Shown piece after piece: positions 21,535 to 33,714 of a stretch of 64,000 bases of DNA. A program made the position numbers and the translations under genes. The notes under the pieces were generated by a model, which saw only the letters and a program-made list of their open reading frames with translations, was not told where the DNA came from and did no database searches. The DNA is from Gnetum montanum (taxonomy: Eukaryota; Streptophyta; Gnetopsida; Gnetales; Gnetaceae): contig MNCI01020942.1 of assembly GCA_015680685.1 (NCBI GenBank), forward strand, positions 166,009-230,008, in the 5' to 3' direction. Within the stretch, counting starts at the first letter, position 1. Each line of letters begins with the position of its first letter.

Positions 21535-22045
21535 AATACTCGTCTGCCACAACGCTAAACTGGCACTGACCGTCCACCATGACGCTAAACTGGCAATATT
21601 CGTCTGCTACGACGTAAAACTGGCGTTCCTTGCACGCATCTGCCATGACGCTAAACTGGCACTGCTCGTCCGCTATGACGCTAAACTAGCAATTTGTAAC
21701 CGTCTGCTATGATGTAAAACTGGCAATGTTGTACAGGTCCGCCAAGATGAAAAACTGGCATCTTTTGCATGCGTCCGCCACGACGCTAAACTGGCACAGG
21801 TAAGTAGTCATCTGCTGAGATGTAAAAACAGTGTAGCTCTGTCCTTGGGTCATGACATGAAACTGACATCCATAGCATGGTTTGCTGGGACCATAAATCA
21901 GACACGCCACTGTCCGCTACGACGTAAAACTAGCATTTCTCAGTCTGCCCATACTTTAAATTGGGACCATGGTCTGCTGGGACTTAAAACCAGCAATGAC
22001 AGTCTACCAAGACTTAAAACTGGGACTTAAAGATTGCTGCCATAT
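21535..22045 (+). repeat. Tandem array downstream of integrase (B)
   Basis: About sixteen units of 24-45 bp with core CGTCYGCYAYGACG followed by TAAACTGGC; later copies are more diverged. It corresponds to 2131-2435 in element A. The ending TAAACTRGC is shared with the array at 12905-13235. Confidence 0.88.
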
Positions 22046-23132
22046 AAATCAAGCAAGTGTGATCATCTCTATACAGCTGCACGACAAACGAGATGGGATA
22101 CTGGGACAGTCCCAGCGTCGCCACCTCACCAGCATCCTACTGATTCCTCGGATAAGCTGAGAGGCATCTTACTGATCCCTCAGAGATGCTGCCGCTGCGC
22201 CCACTGCAACGATGGTACCTCTGAGAGTTTAGTCTCACCAGCCAGAGCCCCGACACAATCCTTGATGACAACGACCTCGGTGACCTCCACCAATCATCGC
22301 TATCAGACGCCGGCTTCGCAAATTCATCTAGCTGGTTCCCTGTACAACCAGTTAGATGCACTGTGTCTGATGCCTTTTGGAGAAGATATGTTGGGCCAAT
22401 CGTCAGGATTGGCGGCTCTGCCCTCATGCTCCAGCTCCTTGTTCACGGCCCAATCGTTCTGTCTCGCATCAAATGGTGCTAGTTTCAACAACCTTGCCTC
22501 TTGTTCGCATAGGCAATGGTGTCCTCTATTTTCTTCTGTGATTGCTGGTTACTTGTTTTGAGGATGTCGTTCAAGAATGCGTTCACCTGAGCGGTGAAGA
22601 ACAATGGCATCTTGAGATGGCTACTCAAGCTTTCCCAAACACTTAGAACTGCATGCCTATACCTCTCATAATCCTACCCTTAGCTCTTATTTCATTTCAT
22701 CCCTACCACCCGCTTCCCGTACGCAAAAGCTACATACGCAAGTATCTATTTTCCGCACTCACACTAGCAGAGATATCACAGAAGTGATGCATCGTGCTCC
22801 TTTTGCAAGCATTCCTGCTATAATCAGTGATAGAGAGATCTCAGGCTGATGTGCTACGCTCGTCTGAAAGCATTCCTGTTGACATAAATGTGCGTACGTT
22901 TTTGTGAGTTCAGTGCGTGTATTCTATACTCCTACCATCTTGACCTATTTTACATCTTCCCCGAACCTATTTCCTACTATGTCATTCTATGTCCCATTCC
23001 CTCCAGCTTCGCTCTTCCATGTTGATAGGGTAATGCTTGAGTAGCCATGGATAGATGTTGTTCTTGCTTTTACCAATCCAGTGTTTCGTATTCTTTGTCA
23101 ACGTCTTTCGGGAAAGCCCTCCAACCGTCAAC
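22046..23132. other. Element B 3' non-coding region, nothing recognised
   Basis: About 1.1 kb before the polypurine tract. A 175-codon open stretch (22034-22561, plus) has no recognisable domain and starts inside the repeat array, so I do not call it a gene. Confidence 0.6.
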
Positions 23133-23145
23133 AAAGAGGGGCCAT
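23133..23145 (+). other. Polypurine tract of element B
   Basis: AAAGAGGGGCCAT directly before the 3' LTR (TGAAACGCC). Matches the tract of element A. Confidence 0.85.
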
Positions 23146-24708
23146 TGAAACGCCGTGAAAATTGCAAGTCAGCCTCAGGCAAAGATTCACAATTCAGGAA
23201 AGGGCGCATGTCAAAATTCCAGAAGGGAGAATAAGACAGAGCAACACCAAGAGGCGCGTAGCATCAAGTCTTCAACTTCCCTTGCAGATTCCATATCTTA
23301 CTATGTTTTCTCTGTTTACACTATATCACGTGACGTAGCATAATGATGCTTAGCGTGATTCTGTTTAAACATAGTCTGGCATCAGAAGGCTAGTTACTTC
23401 GGCATAGGGAGAGGCTTGAGCAGCGTAATATGCGGTTTCTTGTATATTTTGCTAAGTCTTTTGTTCAAGGTCAGGTTTACGCTCTGTTACACACGGCAGC
23501 ATAATGAGCTCCAAAACAATCAAAGGCAAAGTCTAAGAAAGTGCAATTGCTCATCATACGCTCATTACGCAACGTAGCGTATCACAGCGTATTGCACTGC
23601 CAAGCTAAACATTGTTTTACGCTTCATCACGCGTGGCTATGTAAGCAAGCGTAGAACAGCTTAAACCCATGGCTTCCATGTTATGTTACGCTCGTACACG
23701 CAACGCAGCGTGAATAAGCATAATCTAAGCCAAAGACAGTTGAAGTACGCCTGACGTGCATCTGTTCTTTACACGCACAATATGCAAATGAGCGTATTAT
23801 GCATGGTCATGAAGTTTGACACAAAAATGGTCAGGCCAACAGCACCCGAAACATTTGGGGCACACATCATCAGGGTTGCACCTTTTCCACAGGGCGTCGC
23901 AGCCTATAAATACCCCAGTTGACAAAGATACAGGGGTGGAAAAATCAAAGAGCAAAAAGACATTTTTTCTAAGTACGGGAGCACTTATCACTTTTTGAGC
24001 AGAGATACAGAGAGCAGCACTTTGGCGATTGTTGACAGCATCACCTTCCGATAGAAACAGAGCACAGTTCACTTTGAGCACCGGTAACAAAAGTAATCAT
24101 TCTTTGGAGAAGACACAATTTTCTCCATCAGCGACCACTGGCCATCCTAAATAGAATCTACCTAAGGCAAAAGAAGCAGATCCAAGATCGTGGGATCATC
24201 TTGCACGGTTCACAGGCTCTATTGGTCAGAAATAGTTGATCGATAGACATCAAAGCTTGACCTTCCTTGCATCCCGACTTTAGCCCACGAGGTAGACCGG
24301 ACTTCCGTTTGGACAGTTTTCTTGTTGTTTTGTGCTTGCTTCATATCCAGTAATCGGGGTCTCCCCAGTGTAACGAGATATATAAAATATACATCTTTCA
24401 AGTTAAAGTGTAGATCTTGAAACTACGTGTTTATCTTGTGTTAGCCTCTTCTCATCGTGTTTAGAGTTATCATCGTTACAATTTGTCTACGTCGTTTTCC
24501 CCTCATTTTTGCCATCCCTCGAATCATATCATTCCACGAGATATTCATCGGTTTACTGATTAGTAAGTCCCTGTCTGATCAACAAGACCGTTCAAGGCAC
24601 CGCAGATTCAGTTTTTCCAGCATAGCCCTTGCACGGATCCATGGTTAAAACTGTGTACGCGGGATTTGGTTTGGTATTTTCCAGCTGCCGACGTTTTCCG
24701 TCGTTACA
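23146..24708 (+). repeat. 3' LTR of element B
   Basis: Same length as 7107-8669 with scattered, mostly transition differences, many at CG sites. TATA box at 23904-23912. Ends TCGTTACA. Confidence 0.95.
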
Positions 24709-24713
24709 ATACT
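24709..24713. repeat. Right target-site copy of element B (ATACT)
   Basis: Pairs with ATACC at 7102-7106, with one C/T difference. Confidence 0.72.
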
Positions 24714-24748
24714 GACTGAAGGTTTTAAGAGTGTATATTTGTCACTAG

Positions 24749-27700
24749 GTTTCACATTGATAATGATGGGGTTCACGACCACCCGGACCTACTAACTACA
24801 GTGCAGCTAACCTTATGGGAGTTTGCTTCTGCCCAGAACATATGGGCGGGTGTGATTAGTTAGTGTGGGGGTGAATACTACACCTATCTCCACACGCTCT
24901 ACCCTCTCTGCAATCAGTGTAGGGAGAAGGGTTGGCTAGATAAGGAGTGGAAAGAACCCTTCAAACAGGTCACAGTTGAAGAATTTTTGATTGAACTCCC
25001 GCTGTTCCCATTACCATATAGACTTGGTGGGTCAAAAGGTAGGTGTCACCTGTTCAAGTGTTTTTGTAATCTTTGCATTCTTTGCAGTGTTATGCTAAGT
25101 GCATTTTGTAAAAATTGTTGAAAGGGCAAAGAAACCTCGTGAGGTGACAATGGTAACTTCCAAGAGGCAAGCGGCAAACATCTATTTCAAATATTTCAAA
25201 GTAGCAGTTAGCTAGAGCTGGTTAGAGCGAGGGGCCCCTGACTCTTTGCTCGAGAAGATTCGGAAGGCAGGGCTTATGGATTTGTTCATGGCTCCAAATT
25301 TGAGTGTCTCTGCCGCAAAGATGCTTTTCTTGGTCAACTCCTTCTTTGGGAAGGTGGGATGTTTTCGTACATACATGTAGGACGTTCGAGTGGTCATTGA
25401 AATCGATGGCCAGCTATTTGTAGATCTGTTCGGTGTTCTTACTAATGGTGCCTCCATAGTGTCAAAGGGAAAGCAGGAGTTGACCCTATAGAAGTAGCAT
25501 ATTGAGGAGTGGCTGAGGCTTACCAAGGAGCAAAAGGGGTTCCCTATGGAAAAGCTTAAGGAAGGCCTTGCCATAGGCATTTATTCGATCTTTCGTGCCC
25601 GCACATTTCCCCAACTGCTCACCCAAGGGAAGGTCTTGGGGCTTGAGCAGGCCTGGGTAATGTGGGAGGTTATGGAAGAAGGGGCCTATTATAACTGGGC
25701 CAGTTTCCTATGTAGTGGCTTGCCGGCTGAGATTTTGGGGCTCTGTGAGCAAACAAAGTCCCACTCTAACATACACTATGCCTTCTACATAGGCTGTCTG
25801 AAGCACTTTGTGGAGTTCCTGGTGGTCCTAGAGGATAGATTTTGGACCAAGTGAGATCACGACCAGATTCGCTAGGTCCTCTGGACCATGCGAGCCTAGG
25901 ATCCCCCAAAAATGGTTGGAGAGTCATTATCTGTGACGACTAAAAATCTGATGGCTCGCAGCGTTGGTGGCTAGGACAGTGTGGGAGAGATGCCCCCTTC
26001 CATAACCGGAAGCACGACATGGGGTGAACACCTCATAGCTGAGATTGTGCCCAAGGAGTTACGAAGGAAGAGACCTCCCCCAGCTAGGAAAACCCTTCAC
26101 GAAGACGGGGGACGAAGATTGCGGCTCAAGCTATAGAGGATGCAACCCCCCATTGGTAAGCATTTTTTTGTGTAATGCTTACTTTGCTATAATTTGTGAT
26201 GTTATGTTGCACTAGACAGTGTAGCATAGCGTAACATCTATTTCGAACCAGCTTGTTTTGAGTTGAAGCAAACATGCCCCTTTTTTTTAGTAGAGGAAGA
26301 CGAAGATGAAGAAGAAGGTGACGAGGAAGTCTTGGCCCTTAGGATGGGGGTGACGAATAAAGAGGTGGAGGCCCTAGTCTCGGAGGAAGGGACCTTGGTC
26401 AAGAATAAGGGAGCTCCTGTCTCTAGGACAGGGGCACTCATCATTAGGGAGCCTCTTCCTACTGATGAAGAGGCGCCTCGCTTGAATAGAAAAGATGCAA
26501 GTCTCCTGAAAGGAAAAGCACCAATGCATGAAGGGACTTGTATGGATTTGGTAGGGCCTTCCACTAAGGCTACCATGATCAACTTGCCTCAGCCAAAAGA
26601 AAGACCACAATTAGGCATTGGTGAGTTGGTGGGACATCTACCTTATCATAGTCTATTTTTGTCGTTGATGACATGCTTAACCATGTAACAGGTGTTACTT
26701 CTGACACCACGGGACCTCCTCTGATTCGCGTAGAGTCATGGGCTGAGGTCCCTGACAAGTTTACATTTGTGCAGAGACTTGTTTACAACATGATCGGACA
26801 CCTTCAATAGGCAGACCCTAGCACGGGTAAGTGGCAGTATTATATACTCCTATGTTTTTGTGCTAAAAAACTTTTGAATTTGTTGGCTTTCCTATGCTAA
26901 TGTGATTGCTTCATTCCTCATGTTGATGCAGCCTCTCGGCTGAAATGGGATCCGGCTCGACCTATGAAAGTTGACATTGTGCCTACATTCTCACCTTATG
27001 TGACCCAGGTGTCTCGTCACATGTTCGATGAGGCTCAAAAGTGTGTCTTGCACTTGGCACGCTCTCTGTGGGAATGTAGACACACCAATGAGGACCTATG
27101 GAAATGGGCCCACAAGGCTGAGCAAAGAGAGGCTGAGCTAGTTGCTGAGATGGGGAATCTTAGGTTGAGGATTGACTTCCTCATAAACCGTGACCCTAAC
27201 CCTGTCAATTGCCTTAAGGCTATGGATGAGTATGCCAAGTTCTGGACTATTGTTCATTAGAACGTTGAATCTACATGAGAGATTGTCGAGCAACAAATGC
27301 AGATGGAGTTGCTAGCCCAGAAGTGCCAAGGCATGAAGGATATCTGCATCCAAGGTCCTCAAATGGTGGTGAATCTAGAGGAACCACAAACATGTGTACA
27401 AGCTGGAGAATAACATCCATCAAAAATGTATAGGGACGCTACTGTGGAGGCGTTCACGTATGAAGCATTCATGAATGCCATTGATGCTTCTGAGGCCTAT
27501 GCTAAGTTTAAAGAGCAAGTGAAGGTTATGGACTCTCCTGACTTGCAGGTGGACCTTCCTACAGGAGAGACCGCAACCGCCTCCCTTTCCTCAGGGGCCT
27601 TAGAATGGATGATCATGGAAAGGGAGAAAGCCACTGCTATGAATATTGAATCTAACAATAGGCGTTGGATGGATATCATGATAGAGGAGATTTGGCATCG

Positions 27701-27982
27701 CCTCAAGCTCTGCCTAGATTGGATACCGTTTGAGGCCGATGCAAGCTCCTCTCAAGTTAGTCGCTTTACTATGTAAATGCTCATGCTATATTGTGGTTGG
27801 CATTTTTTTCCCTAATTGATTACTCCATTCCCATGATGTAGGCTCTAGATGAAGGTGCAAGGTCCGTAGGGGGAGGGAATGAAGAATCGGCATTGGAAAA
27901 AGGTGACACAGGGGGAGATAATGCACGAGTAGATAGAGTAGAGGTGAATAGTGAGGAAAACGCAAATAGTGACAATTCATGA
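24749..27982 (+). pseudogene. Antisense gene of element A, exons 3-8
   Basis: Continues the gene split by element B. Exons: 24749-25038, 25088-26155, 26291-26620, 26692-26826, 26932-27755, 27842-27982, with GT-AG borders and phases 1,1,1,1,0, then a TGA at 27980. The eight exons total 3348 nt, a multiple of three. Exon 3 has CREKGWLDKEW (B: CQRLGWLHDDW). Exon 4 has GLMDLFMAPN, VNSFFGKV and QLFVDLFGVL, with several stops. Exon 5 is open and acidic (EEDEDEEEGDEE). Exon 6 has WAEVPDKFTF. Exon 7 has RLKWDPARP and ARSLWECR with three stops. Exon 8 is open and acidic. Intron 3 as drawn is only 49 nt, short for a plant intron, so that junction may have suffered a deletion. Role unknown. Confidence 0.78.
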
Positions 27983-28146
27983 CAGCATGGGGCTTTCTTT
28001 CTTGAAATTTTTTGAACATCACAATTTTGGAAATTTTGCCAACAGTACCATCAGGTACAAATTTTGAATAAAATAAAGTAATTTAACAGAGAAACTAATT
28101 TTGGGTTAACTTGCATATAATGCAAAATTTTCATGTTTTCAAATGC

Positions 28147-28490
28147 ACTAGTTTTAGGCTGTTTCGGGCCATCGTGTAACATGCCAGCAGAAATGCTAGT
28201 TTTAAGCCATTTATGGCCATTGCCAAAAGAGATAGTGCGTAAATAAAGTAAAAAGTGTTAATGCTAGTTTTGGGTCATTTCAAGCTGTAGCATAATAGAG
28301 GTAATACGTTAACGAAGTAAAAAATGATGATGCTAGTTTTATGCCATTTTGGGCCATTAACATAACATGCCAAAAGGACGACATGTTAACAAGGAGGAAT
28401 GTAACGATGCTAGTTTTAGGCCATTTCGGGTCGTAGCGTAACATGCCAGTAGGGCGACATGTTAACAAAGTAAGGAAGCAATGAATGTAT
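28147..28490 (-). repeat. Tandem array between antisense gene and gag-pro (A)
   Basis: Five units of about 65-75 bp, each starting GCTAGTTTTAGGCCATTTCG or a variant. Reverse complement gives AATGGCCTAAAACTAGC, the same core as the array at 12905-13235 in element B. A frequent second part is GTAACATGCCA. Confidence 0.85.
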
Positions 28491-28559
28491 AGGGGTGGTA
28501 ATCAGGTAGGAAGTAGTCAGGTTGCTATGCTATGCATAGCTGCTTCCTAACCTATCGCA

Positions 28560-29180
28560 GGTTGATCAGAATGTAAGGTCGGGGTGTTTCACTAGGACCT
28601 TTGTTCATATCGTCGTCCTCTACTAGGAAGGGCAACTCAAGCCATGTGTTTTTGGTTTGGAGGCTGGCTTGCTAGGCCGACTCTCCCATTTGATGGTTAC
28701 GTATGCATGAGTAGGTGCTCCATTCTCAGAGGTTGTGACCTCTGAGCCTTGCTCCATGTCTAACTGGCTGATTGCCCGTGCTACTATTTCATCACCACGG
28801 ATCACCACCTCCTTACCTACGTATGGTAAGTGGATCTCCTAGTGTATAGGCGAGGAGACAACCCTAAGTTGTGCCAAACATGATCTTCCCAAGATTAGGT
28901 TAAAACTGGGCATTTCCTCGACTACGATGAACATTGCATTTGTGGGGAATTGGTCCCCTGCTATGAAGTTTATGTGAACTATGCCCTTCACCAAGACGCA
29001 TGTCCCGTTGAAGGACCTCAAACACGACGTTGTTGTTAGTTTGATCTGGTTGACCAACCCTAACTTGCCCACAATGGGGAAGGGAATGACGTTCGTGGTG
29101 GCCCCATCATCAACGTGTACTCTTTGGATCCTATGTTGACCGACTCGAATTGTGATGAAGAGAGGCACTGTGGTCACCTG
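28560..29180 (-). pseudogene. Protease region, element A
   Basis: Minus-strand retropepsin-like domain: PLFITIRVGQHRIQRVHVDD then GATTNVIP, with the catalytic Asp near 29110, and LILGRSCLAQL near 28890. It ends with a stretch matching the C-terminal tail of element B protease (RPYILINLR). Stops break the tail. It shares a frame with the preceding gag part. Confidence 0.83.
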
Positions 29181-32100
29181 ACCCCCTTAGGGATATTTCC
29201 TAATGGCATCATCATGAAATGTTAATTGTGGTACCATGGACTCTATGGGCATGGGGGGAAGCATGATCGAGTGGATAGCTTCCTCCTCTGCTGGCATGTT
29301 CTCATTCACTGGAATCACTATTAACATGCGGATCAGAGCCTCGTGGTGGAGTACAGATGTCATGATTAGGTCATACAAGCTCAGTGTAGCATTTTTCAAC
29401 TTTAGGTCTTTCTTGACCTGAGTGAGGGCATCCAGGAAGTCCTGACCATTCTTTTGTTTGACATTTTCTTCTTCTATGATTCATCCCAAAAGACAAATCT
29501 CCTACGGAGAGGTGATTTCAGATTTGGGTTTACACCCTTGTCTACAGAATGATGCGGGTTGCGTGGTCATGTCGACCTTCATCTTTGGGGGCGAAGGTGT
29601 AGATGCAGGGGAGGAAGGCATAGGCTTGGGGGTACTATTGACCATACTCCCTTTTGATGTCTCGTCTACCCAGTGTACTACTCGCCTTGCAGGGCGAAGA
29701 GGTCGTTCAGCTTTGCTGTGCGAGGTAGGGGCCATCGAAGGTATCAATCCCATAATGATAAATGGAGTTAGAGGCATCAACTAATGGGGTCGTATAGCTC
29801 CGTTAACAGATGGCACAAAGGCAGGTATCCATGGTGAAAATTTTAGGATGAATGGCTGCTACAAGCTTGGACCAGCCATTGGTGGGGCTAATGCATCATG
29901 TCGAGGCACACGGATCACAAATGGTTGTCAGGGTGGCCTAGGGTTTCTGTCAATGCCAATAACATTGATCACATAACCAGCATTATTCGCATTGAGGGGG
30001 TCTATGTAGACATGCATAGATTGGTTTTTAGGGCATACTAGGTTGCTTTCATCTAGCCTCAGACTTCCCTGGTCGATTAATCCTTGGATGTCGTTCTGCA
30101 ACGATAGACAATAATCTATGTTATGACCACACTGTTGATGGTAGTCACAAAACCTGTCTAGCCTAAAATCCCTAGGAACTAGATCCTTATTAGGCAGGGC
30201 TAGCAAGGGATTCCTAAGGAGTTCGTAGTAGCATTAATGTCTTGCATTTGCTTCTTCTGACATCTGCTTATGTTGGATGTACCCCACTACCAACAGTTAC
30301 TTCAGGAGCTCTGAGGGCTTTAGAGGTAATGGGGTGTACTTTGAGCGATATTTGAGCTCAAAGTTGGGTTTAGGTTGTGCAGATGTCTCATGCGTGGGTG
30401 CAATAAGTTGTGGCACATGGATCGGCTTGGGTGCATGGTTAGCTGCTAGTGTGGTCGATTTCTTCCCATTCTTGCTACTGTTGTTGTTAGGTTTGGGCTT
30501 AGCCTTAGTCGACACAGTGGCCACAATGGTTGTTGGGGCTTTGCTCTTTTCCTTCTTTGCGAAGGTGCTTTTATAAGCGATGTAGGCATGGTCTCTGCTT
30601 ACTTCTGCCATTTCTTGTATGCTCTTAGTGTAAGCAAAGCAAAAGATTGACTAAGAGACTGAGGAGTGAGGTAATATAGCTTGGACTTGATGAAGTCATT
30701 TACTGCACCCTTAAAGATGACTAGCAAGTGAGCCTTTACAATGGGTTCATAGATTTCGTTAAGGGTCGTGCTCCAACATTGAATGAATTTTTGGACTAGT
30801 TCTAGTAAGTCTTGTTTCACAATCATCAGCTGATCTAGTGTGGTTTTTGGCTTCAAGTTATACTTGAAGCGTGTCACAAACTGGGTCAGCAATTCTTCCA
30901 GAGTTGAAATGGATGACCATGGCAATGCGCGATACCAATCTAGGGCTTTCCTGACTAGGGACATGGTGAAGATGTGAAAGATCGTGTGTGGCCATTGCTG
31001 TAGTAGCAAAGACTCTGACCTAAAGGTGATAAGATGCGCATTGGGATCTCCCTCCCCATTGTACTTCATGAAGTGGGGAAGAGACATCCCTAGGGGTAAA
31101 GTTAACATGGGGATTATAGGGCTAACAGGGTCATCCTGATAAAAGTCCATGACTTGTACCATAGCTTTGAGTCGTTTTATTTTCTCAGTGAGAGTCTGGA
31201 TGAGTTGAAATGCTTGATCCAAACCTGGTGACATTGTAGATGGCTGAGGAGCTATGGGGGTAGCTCCTACTTGTGGTATGGAAGGGGTAATGATGTAACC
31301 CATCAGCGGTATCGTTGGGACAACCCCCGTGAGTGGTGCTACTTGTGTTGCCCACCTCCTAGTAGGTGGTGTTATTAGGGCAGCAACCATGGGTTGGGCT
31401 GTCAGATGGACTGCTTGTGTTATCGGCAACGTGGACCATTACCCCATGTTAGGTTGCACTGCCTGAAAGGCTTGGTGTGCTTGAGAATGTACGTAGTGTG
31501 ACATTTGCGACGGTTGCTGAGTAGGTGGAGAAGAAAATGGGGTCCACTATGGGGATGGGCTGGGGCCCACCATAGTGGGTGGAATAGACGTGAATGCAGG
31601 AATAGAGGTAGCAATCATGTATGCTTGCAAAGTAGGTACAGTATGCACATGTGGCTGGGTAGCCGTGATTGGCGTATCATGCACCACGGGGATAGACTAT
31701 TGAACAGCCTACAAAGAGGGATTAACTGTAAATGGTATAGACGGAATAGGATAGAATGGGTGTTGGAACACCATGGGACTGATGTGGCTACCCATGGCAG
31801 CTGTAATCATAGGCTACAGAAGCATGAGGGTGATCACAAAGGGAGTGGTGATAGACCACAGCCTAGCCCACAAAGATTGGGTAGGAGGGATAGGTGCGGG
31901 ACCAGTTGGACCTCCCTCATCTATTTGGGAATCGAGTTCTTCTTGCCCATCCTAGAAAGTGTCATCTAGGTTCGACGCTGTGTCCTACTGCAACCTAAGC
32001 CTGGCCAACTAGATTAGTTGGTCTAGAAGTCATTGGTACACTTGCATTAAAGATAGAGGAATGCTCAGGGTAGGAACAAATTCCTTCCCATTCCAATAAG

Positions 32101-32370
32101 CGAACTCAAAGCTACATTTTTCTTCGAGTTCATGTAAATCTAAGGGTAGATTAGCTTGCACCTTCATACAAAGGAAACCGTAATGCTCATGTTACTAGGC
32201 CAATCCCTTAGGTCCTCAATTTTGGATCCTGAGAGATCTTCATGCCTCCAGCATCGGGTTCAATAGTTGTTCGTCACCAGCGGTGCCTTGGATCGTGATG
32301 GGAACCTTGACGTTGGAGGGAACCTCCACGTTGAAGGTATCAGTCGTAGTTATTGAAAAAGCCATTGTTA
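29181..32370 (-). pseudogene. Gag polyprotein, element A
   Basis: A likely start is ATG at 32370 (MAFSITTTDTFNVEV). A Pro-rich region with many stops follows, then the gag core at 31429-30599: LDQAFQLIQTLTEKIKRL, MDFYQDDPVSPI, KYNGEGDPNAH and ELLTQFVTRFKYNLK. A frameshift near 30605 leads to MAEVSRDHAYIAYK in the next frame, and then the zinc-knuckle-like FCDYHQQCGHNIDYC near 30150. The order and motifs match element B. The frameshift positions differ between A and B, so both reflect independent decay. Confidence 0.85.
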
Positions 32371-32519
32371 GGCTGAATAGTTATGTAAATAGTTATTATG
32401 ATAGTTATGCAATAGTTATGTGAACAAGGGCGAAAGTTATGCGAAGGAGTGCAAACAAGCAAGGGAACCAAAAAATAGTGAAAAATAAAGAAGGCTATGT
32501 CTTGCTGGGTTCCAGAGGA

Positions 32520-33000
32520 ATAGTTGAGGTGACCGACCTACACCACAAAAAGTGTAACCAACCACGAAAAAGGTGTCACATTTACACCAGCACATGATAG
32601 GGTATAGAGAGCATGCAAGACCACCGTAAGACTAGGAAGCTAGCTAGCAGCCAAGCAGGCTTTGCATCTCGTCGGATCCCTAAGGGATCATTGAAGAGAC
32701 CACTCCGTACCACGCGAGATGGGGTACAGTACGCATGCTAGACTACTATAGGATGGGCAAGCTAGCTAGCACTCAGAGACTTTATGTCTCACAAGATCCC
32801 CAAGGGACCGTCAAGGTGACTGCTCTATACCACACAAGATGGGGTATAGTACGCACACGAGACTACCATAAAACGAGCTAGTTAGCTGGTGATTGAAGGC
32901 CTTGTGTTCTGTGGGGCTCTCAAGGAATTGTCGAGGTGACTGATTTTCACCACACAAAGTGCAAACAACCGCAAAGGGTGTCATGTATACACTTATGTGT
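32520..33000 (-). repeat. Tandem repeats in the leader of element A
   Basis: About four diverged units of roughly 120-170 bp in the leader between the primer site and gag. Each contains GGTGAC...ACCACACAAGATGGGGTA or a variant (near 32526, 32695, 32813 and 32932). Element B's leader has one related unit (around 8780-8830), so A seems to have expanded it. Confidence 0.65.
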
Positions 33001-33056
33001 ATCAGGGTGCAGAAGGCTCATAGAACTACTGTGACATGTGGAAAAGGCACCAAAAG

Positions 33057-33073
33057 GCCCTCCTTCTAGCACT
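33057..33073 (-). other. Primer binding site of element A (decayed)
   Basis: Minus strand TAGTGCTAGAAGGAGGG. It differs from the element B site by two G-to-A/C-to-T type changes and sits at the same distance from the LTR end. Confidence 0.75.
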
Positions 33074-33080
33074 AGAAAAC

Positions 33081-33681
33081 CTTAGCAACCGAAAACTTCG
33101 ATAGTTGAAAAACACCGAGGGGTTGGCGGGCACGATAATTTTGACCTCGTACTTGTGGGAGGGTCGTGCTGGGTGTGGGCAAATATGGGGCATCCTGAAT
33201 GGTCTGGTCAATCAGACAAGGACTTACATTGATGTCAATATAGCCTTTTTCAACATATATTTTAGAATAGAAACAGAAATGTGTCGTAATACTTAAAAAT
33301 AAATAAACGAAATGATTCTTGAAAGCAAATGAAACAGGAAATAATGCAACATGCTATAATATCAGGAAATAGAGTAGGATATAGTTAGAAAGGTGAACCA
33401 CTCCGGAGTCACAAATTTGCTCTTCCAAAATGGATACAGTTAGTTGCACAGCATGATGGAGTGCAGAGATCCTAAAAGTAACCAAGGTGTATAGAGTAGG
33501 TAGTTCATGTGCTCGGGCATGGACTTTAGAGTCGACAGCATAGGGATTCTACCAAGGTGGTAGAAAGGGGGATAGGATGGAGTGCCATCTAAAGATGCTG
33601 ACTATTTGTGGCTTCAAACAGAAAGCTTACAATACTTGATGTTGCAATGTGCCAGAGGGAGAATTATTCTGTTTTGAATGC

Positions 33682-33714
<33 letters not shown>

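Larger units (their letters stand above)
7107..24708 (+). mobile_element. Complete Tat-lineage element B, 17.6 kb
   Basis: Two LTRs of identical length (1563 bp), both starting TGAAAC and ending TTACA, lie between ATACC and ATACT. Order on the plus strand: LTR, primer site, gag-protease (8912-12699), tandem array, an eight-exon gene on the opposite strand (17613-13431), RT, two RNase H domains, integrase (to 21503), tandem array, polypurine tract, LTR. At 17.6 kb it is in the size range of large Tat/Ogre-like elements. It is inserted in intron 2 of the antisense gene of element A and is therefore younger than A. The LTRs differ by 8 of 92 bases at the start and about 3 of 103 around the TATA box, so it is not a recent insertion. 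Confidence 0.95.

Noticed and set aside
22034-22561. 175-codon open frame after the B integrase array
   Set aside because: Starts within tandem repeats, no recognised domain, and no clear copy in element A.
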